Source: Bradyrhizobium sp. Ghvi
GTDB taxonomy: Bacteria > Pseudomonadota > Alphaproteobacteria > Rhizobiales > Xanthobacteraceae
DNA: 64,000 nucleotides
Assembly: GCF_900115265.1 (NCBI RefSeq)
Contig: NZ_FOVU01000005.1
Span: 372,001 to 436,000 of the forward strand
Reading direction: 5' to 3'
Shown here: one piece after another, positions 60,235 to 64,000 of the stretch
How the letters are laid out: every line of letters begins with the position of its first letter
How positions within the stretch are numbered: position 1 is the first letter of the stretch
Translations under genes and position numbers: made by a program
Notes under the pieces: generated by a model
What the model saw: the letters and a program-made list of their open reading frames with translations, nothing else
What the model was told of the DNA's origin: nothing
Databases searched by the model: none

Positions 60235-61034
60235 TGCCTGATACGCGCGACGGGGTGCCGGGCCCGGGTCGGCTTCGTCCGCCGGGCCTCGGCCTGTTGC
60301 TCGCGGAGACACGCGCTCTGTTCGAATTCAACGCCAGCCTCCTGCTGTCGCCGCTCCTGATGCGTGCACCCAGGGGCGATGGCCATCCGGTGCTGGCGCT
60401 GCCTGGATTTCTCGCCAGCGATCTCTCGATGGCGCCGATGCGGCGCTATCTCGGTGAGCTCGGCTATGAGACCCATGCCTGGCGGATGGGCCGCAATCTC
60501 GGTGGACTGGCGCGGATGCGCGAAGGTCTGCGCGCCCGCCTCGCCGAAATCCACGGCGCAAGCCGACGAAAAGTCAGTCTGGTCGGATGGAGTCTCGGCG
60601 GCGTCTACGCTCGCGATCTCGCGCTCCAGGCGCCCGACATGGTCCGCTACGTCATCACGCTCGGTAGTCCGTTTGCCAACGACGTGCGGGCGACCAATGC
60701 GACGGCACTCTACGAGGCGTTCTCCGGCGAGCGGGTCGAGGATTTCGCCGAACTGCGCGAGGCGATCGCCGGCGAACTTCCGGTGCCGGCGACCTCGATC
60801 TATTCGCGCGGTGACGGTGTCGTGAACTGGCGGACTTGCCTGCTGCACCCGTCGGGCCGAGCGGAGAACATCGAGGTGTATCTCGCGAGCCATGTCGGGC
60901 TCGGCGTCAACCCTGCAGCGTTGTGGGCCGTGGCGGACCGCCTGGCCCAACCGGAAGGGGAGTTCTGGCCATTTGATCGGGCAGGGCCGTTTGCCATTGC
61001 ATATGCCCCGCCAGAGCGGGCAGTATCGGTCTGA
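60234..61034 (+). CDS. Alpha/beta hydrolase (lipase/esterase-like)
   Basis: A 266-residue alpha/beta hydrolase with a full triad: nucleophile Ser120 in LVGWSLGG, Asp194 in YSRGDGVVNW and His220 in YLASHVGLG. LALPGFLASDLSM forms the oxyanion strand. The N-terminal segment (about residues 20-45) is weakly hydrophobic and may attach it to membrane or lipid bodies. The ST-type pocket is not diagnostic, so lipase, thioesterase and acyl-glycerol hydrolase are all open. It is coupled to the DUF6489-like gene and 48 bases ahead of the WES/DGAT gene. Confidence 0.82.
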   Translation: MPDTRDGVPGPGRLRPPGLGLLLAETRALFEFNASLLLSPLLMRAPRGDGHPVLALPGFLASDLSMAPMRRYLGELGYETHAWRMGRNLGGLARMREGLRARLAEIHGASRRKVSLVGWSLGGVYARDLALQAPDMVRYVITLGSPFANDVRATNATALYEAFSGERVEDFAELREAIAGELPVPATSIYSRGDGVVNWRTCLLHPSGRAENIEVYLASHVGLGVNPAALWAVADRLAQPEGEFWPFDRAGPFAIAYAPPERAVSV

Positions 61035-61082
61035 CGAGCAGCGCCGTCCAAGAGCGCCCGTCAAATTGTTCGGGAGGGAACT

Positions 61083-62633
61083 ATGGCTGACGGTAAGAAG
61101 CTGTCGTCGCTGGACGCATCGTTTTTGTATCTGGAAACGCCTGAGATGCCGATGCACGTCGGCAGCATGGCGATCTTTCGCCTGCCCGACGACTACAAGG
61201 GCGATTTCTTCGAAGACTTCAAGGCGATGATCGTCTCGCGGCTGCATATCGCGCCGATCCTCAAGGCGCGGCTGGAGAAGGCGCCGCTCGATATCGATCA
61301 TCCGAGCTGGGTCGAGGACGATCAATTCGACATCGACCGTCACATCTTCCGCGCCAGCCTGCCGCAGCCGCGCGACCGTGCCACGCTCGAGCGCATCGTC
61401 GGCTGGATGCACGCAAAACTCCTGAATCGCGCCCGCCCGCTGTGGGAGTTCTACGTGTTCGAGGGCATGAAGGACAACGAGGTCGGGCTCTATTCCAAGA
61501 TGCACCACGCCGCCATCGATGGCGGCGCCGGTGCGGCGCTGACCAACATGATCTACGATATCTCGCCGATCCCGCGGAAGGTCGAGCCGCCGACGGGCGG
61601 ATCGAAGCCTGGCCAGGAGCCGCGCGACATCGCCGCGAACCTGCTCGATTCCTATCAGCAGCTGTTCAGCCAGCCGCTCGATGCCTCGGCGGCCGCGAAA
61701 AACCTGCAACTGCCGCGCACCGGCAAGAGCGACATCGGCTCGATCCTGTTCGACAATGCAATGTACCAGATCGAGAGCGCGGTGCGCTTTGCCGGCAATA
61801 TCCCGACCGTGCTCAAGAGCGTGTCCGACGTGCTCGGCAAGATCGCCGATCCCAAATCGCGCGAGAGCCTCGCGAGCATGGTGTCGCCGCCGACCATGCT
61901 CAACAAGACGATTTCATCGGAGCGGAGCTTTGCCGGTGTGTCGATCTCGCTCTCGCGGGCCAAGGCGCTAGCCAAGCAGGCCGGCGGCAAGCTCAACGAC
62001 GTCGTGCTGGCGCTCGCCTCGGGCGTCGTCCGCCGCTATCTTCAGCAATATGGCACGTTGCCGGCGAAATCCCTGACCGCCGCCGTGCCGATCTCGCTGC
62101 GCGAGGAGGGCAACACCGAGGCCAACAACCAGGTGTTCGGCATGATCTGCTCGATCGCGACCAACGTCGAGGATCCTAAGGCGCGACTGGAGGCGATCAT
62201 TGCGCAATCGACCAAGTCTAAGGAGATGTCGCATCCGCTTCGCGCCCTGATGCCTCAGGTCTCCAACATTTCGATGCTGGGCGCGCCCATCATGGTGCAG
62301 ATCCTGGCGCTGCTCTACAGCCGCTCCAACCTGTCGGACGTGCTGCCGCCGGCAGCGAACATCACGGTGTCCAACGTGCCGGGGCCGCGGCAGACGCTGT
62401 ACGCTGCCGGCGCCGAGCTTTTGCACATCTTTCCGGTGTCGATCTCGACGCACGGGCAGGCGCTCAACATCACCGTGCAGAGCTACCGCGACCAGCTCGA
62501 CTTCGGCTTCATCGTCGGCGCCAACATCATTCCGCACGTGCAGGTGATGTGCGACATGCTGCCGGAGGAATTTGCCGCGCTCGAAGCGGCCTATGCGCCG
62601 CCGGCGACGGACATCAAAGGCGCGGCTGAATAG
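61083..62633 (+). CDS. Wax ester synthase / diacylglycerol acyltransferase (WES/DGAT) family
   Basis: A 516-residue acyltransferase, somewhat longer than the usual 450-480, that moves an acyl group from acyl-CoA to a fatty alcohol or diacylglycerol. The catalytic motif is HHAAIDG at residues 141-147 (HHxxxDG). It begins LSSLDASFLYLETPEMPMHVG, the family N-terminus, and has the late motif NITVSNVPGPRQTLYAAGAE and the PLSY-like GQALNITVQSYRDQLDFGF. The first His is the general base. With the hydrolase and the small helical protein it forms a neutral-lipid-type operon. ATG 61083 follows GGGAGGGAACT. Confidence 0.9.
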   Translation: MADGKKLSSLDASFLYLETPEMPMHVGSMAIFRLPDDYKGDFFEDFKAMIVSRLHIAPILKARLEKAPLDIDHPSWVEDDQFDIDRHIFRASLPQPRDRATLERIVGWMHAKLLNRARPLWEFYVFEGMKDNEVGLYSKMHHAAIDGGAGAALTNMIYDISPIPRKVEPPTGGSKPGQEPRDIAANLLDSYQQLFSQPLDASAAAKNLQLPRTGKSDIGSILFDNAMYQIESAVRFAGNIPTVLKSVSDVLGKIADPKSRESLASMVSPPTMLNKTISSERSFAGVSISLSRAKALAKQAGGKLNDVVLALASGVVRRYLQQYGTLPAKSLTAAVPISLREEGNTEANNQVFGMICSIATNVEDPKARLEAIIAQSTKSKEMSHPLRALMPQVSNISMLGAPIMVQILALLYSRSNLSDVLPPAANITVSNVPGPRQTLYAAGAELLHIFPVSISTHGQALNITVQSYRDQLDFGFIVGANIIPHVQVMCDMLPEEFAALEAAYAPPATDIKGAAE

Positions 62634-62656
62634 CAAGCTTTGTCAGGATCATCGCA

Positions 62657-63652
62657 ATGATTGAAATGCCGCCGCTTCAGTTCGCGACGACGAACGGAAT
62701 CCGCATGGGCTATTACGAAGCGGGCCCAGTCACGGACCAGCCGCCGATCGTGCTGTGCCATGGCTGGCCCGAGCTCGCCTTCTCCTGGCGCCACCAGATC
62801 AAGGCGCTGAGCGAGGCGGGCATCCGCGTGATCGCGCCGGACCAGCGTGGCTATGGCGCGACCGACCGGCCTGAACCGGTCGAGGCCTATGACATGGAGC
62901 ACTTGACAGGTGATCTCGTCGGGCTGCTCGACCATCTCAACATCGAGAAGGCGATCTTCGTCGGCCATGATTGGGGCGGCTTCGTCGTCTGGCAAATGCC
63001 GTTGCGGCATCCCTCGCGCGTTGCCGGCGTGGTCGGTGTCAACACGCCGCATTGGGACCGCGCGCCGATGGATCCGATTGCGCTGTTTCGCCAGCGCTTT
63101 GGCGACCAGATGTACATCGTCCAGTTCCAGGATCCCGCGCGCGAGCCGGACAGGATTTTTGGCAGCCGCGTCGAGCAGACCTTTGATGCCTTTATGCGCA
63201 AGCCGCTGCCGCGGCCGGCGGTGAAATCGGAGGAGGCGCCGATCGCGGGCGTCGGCGCGTCGTCCAAGACCAACCTGGCATTCCCGCAGATGATCGCTGC
63301 TTATGACGCCAAGGTCGATCCGCGCACGCCGATCCTGTCGGCAGACGAGAAGAAGGTGTTCGTCGATACTTTCATGAAGACCGGCTTCACCGGCGGGATC
63401 AACTGGTATCGCAATTTCACCCGCAATTGGGAGCGCTCGAAGGGGCTGGATCACCACATCGCCGTGCCCTCGCTGATGATCATGGCCGAGAATGACGCGG
63501 TGCTGCCGCCGTCGGCGGCCGACGGCATGGAGAAACTGGTATCCGACCTCGAGAAGTATCTGGTGAAGGACAGCGGCCATTGGACGCAGCAGGAGAAGCC
63601 GGAAGAGGTCAGCGCCATCTTGATCGAATGGCGTAGAAGACGGTTTGGGTGA
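62657..63652 (+). CDS. Epoxide hydrolase-like alpha/beta hydrolase
   Basis: A 331-residue hydrolase. It has the oxyanion motif HGWPE (about residues 35-39), DQRGYGATDRP, the nucleophile Asp105 in GHDWGG, and the final His in KDSGHWTQQEKPEEV. An Asp nucleophile with HGWP marks the epoxide hydrolase / haloacetate dehalogenase group; the two Tyr of the cap cannot be fixed with certainty (INWYRNF is a good candidate for one). It converts an epoxide to a diol in the family. It starts 24 bases after the acyltransferase and may belong to that operon. Confidence 0.85.
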   Translation: MIEMPPLQFATTNGIRMGYYEAGPVTDQPPIVLCHGWPELAFSWRHQIKALSEAGIRVIAPDQRGYGATDRPEPVEAYDMEHLTGDLVGLLDHLNIEKAIFVGHDWGGFVVWQMPLRHPSRVAGVVGVNTPHWDRAPMDPIALFRQRFGDQMYIVQFQDPAREPDRIFGSRVEQTFDAFMRKPLPRPAVKSEEAPIAGVGASSKTNLAFPQMIAAYDAKVDPRTPILSADEKKVFVDTFMKTGFTGGINWYRNFTRNWERSKGLDHHIAVPSLMIMAENDAVLPPSAADGMEKLVSDLEKYLVKDSGHWTQQEKPEEVSAILIEWRRRRFG

Positions 63653-63682
63653 CGCCGCAGTCGTCGATGTGTGAGTTTCAGA

Positions 63683-63764
63683 CGTCGTTCCGGGATGGTC
63701 CGAAGGACCAGACCCGGAATCTCGAGATTCTGGGTTCGATGCTGCGCATCACCCCGGAATGACG
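63683..63764. repeat. Intergenic inverted repeat, family D, copy 2
   Basis: CGTCGTTCCGGG (63683-63694) and CCCCGGAATGACG (63752-63764) are inverted ends with one mismatch. Inside are GGTCC/GGACC and a second CCCGGAAT. The ends match the shorter copy at 18525-18567. It lies between the epoxide hydrolase and the P450 gene. Confidence 0.7.
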
Positions 63765-63786
63765 TGATCAGGGGGAAACGCTTTTA

Positions 63787-64000
63787 ATGTCATCGAAGAA
63801 CCGTCTGGATCCGATTCCGCATCCGCCGACCAAGCCAATCGTCGGCAACATGCTATCGCTGGACGCGGCAGCACCGGTGCAGCACCTGACGCGGCTTGCG
63901 AAGGAGCTGGGTCCGATCTTCTGGCTTGACATGATGGGCTCGCCGATCGTCGTCGTCTCCGGCCATGACCTGGTCGACGAGCTCTCCGACGAGAAGCGTT
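63787..64000 (+). CDS. CYP102-like cytochrome P450 (bifunctional P450/reductase), 5' part
   Basis: Only the first 71 codons are inside. They read NRLDPIPHPPTKPIVGN, then HLTRLAKELGPIFWLDMMG and GHDLVDELSDEKR. This start (IPxPPxxPxxGN followed by a membrane-free N-terminus) matches the CYP102 (BM3-like) fatty-acid hydroxylases, which carry a fused NADPH reductase and are found in Bradyrhizobium. Whether the reductase domain follows cannot be seen here. The nearest ribosome site is AGGGGG, about 12 bases ahead, a long spacing. The next genes would be needed to decide its substrate. Confidence 0.8.
   Translation, partial: MSSKNRLDPIPHPPTKPIVGNMLSLDAAAPVQHLTRLAKELGPIFWLDMMGSPIVVVSGHDLVDELSDEKR

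Overview
The window is chromosomal DNA of a high-GC alphaproteobacterium, most probably a Bradyrhizobium. Grounds: strongly G/C-biased third codon positions, the start of a CYP102-type P450 gene at the right edge whose sequence I recognise as Bradyrhizobium-like, many solute importers, class III nucleotide cyclases, LTXXQ-type secreted proteins, and short palindromic intergenic repeats of the sort I know from this genus. I see no rRNA, tRNA, CRISPR array, phage or intact insertion sequence; one decayed IS5-like transposase remnant is present.

Layout. (1) 1-17.5 kb is mostly sugar-acid and central carbon metabolism: the 3' end of a transketolase/PDH-E1-like gene, an aldehyde dehydrogenase, a divergent lactonase / uronate dehydrogenase pair, two secreted unknowns, an orphan TAXI-type binding protein, a GntR regulator divergent from a dehydratase plus DctPQM TRAP transporter operon with a paired palindromic operator, an enoyl-CoA isomerase-like protein, a ferredoxin-NAD reductase-like flavoprotein preceded by a tiny translated leader, and two PfkB kinases. 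(2) 17.6-27 kb holds a VOC protein, a TetR regulator and a seven-gene operon (NitT/TauT-type ABC importer, enolase-superfamily enzyme, Gfo/Idh/MocA oxidoreductase, DUF993 protein, sugar isomerase/epimerase). This looks like an uncharacterised catabolic pathway. (3) 27-35 kb holds a cyclase/TPR protein, the IS5-like remnant, a tandem LTXXQ protein, ornithine aminotransferase, a P450 and a divergent two-subunit TPP decarboxylase. (4) 35-40 kb is a TetR-controlled RND efflux operon with a palindromic operator against the start codon and a strong terminator at its end. (5) 40.3-45.8 kb is a compact signalling operon: Tat-exported ABC-type binding protein, sensor kinase, single-domain response regulator, response regulator fused to an adenylate cyclase, and a small CnbZ/RidA-like enzyme. 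(6) 45.8-59.7 kb, all on the minus strand, has two complete Opp/Dpp-type peptide importers placed around a gamma-glutamyltransferase and a DUF1028 protein. (7) 60-64 kb has a small DUF6489-like protein, an alpha/beta hydrolase and a WES/DGAT acyltransferase, then an epoxide hydrolase and the CYP102-like start.

The most interesting undescribed candidates are the binding-protein/kinase/cyclase operon, the ABC/DUF993/enolase operon, and the duplicated peptide importer array around gamma-glutamyltransferase. Gene families are read from motifs and recall of protein families; no database search was possible, and substrate assignments are inference.
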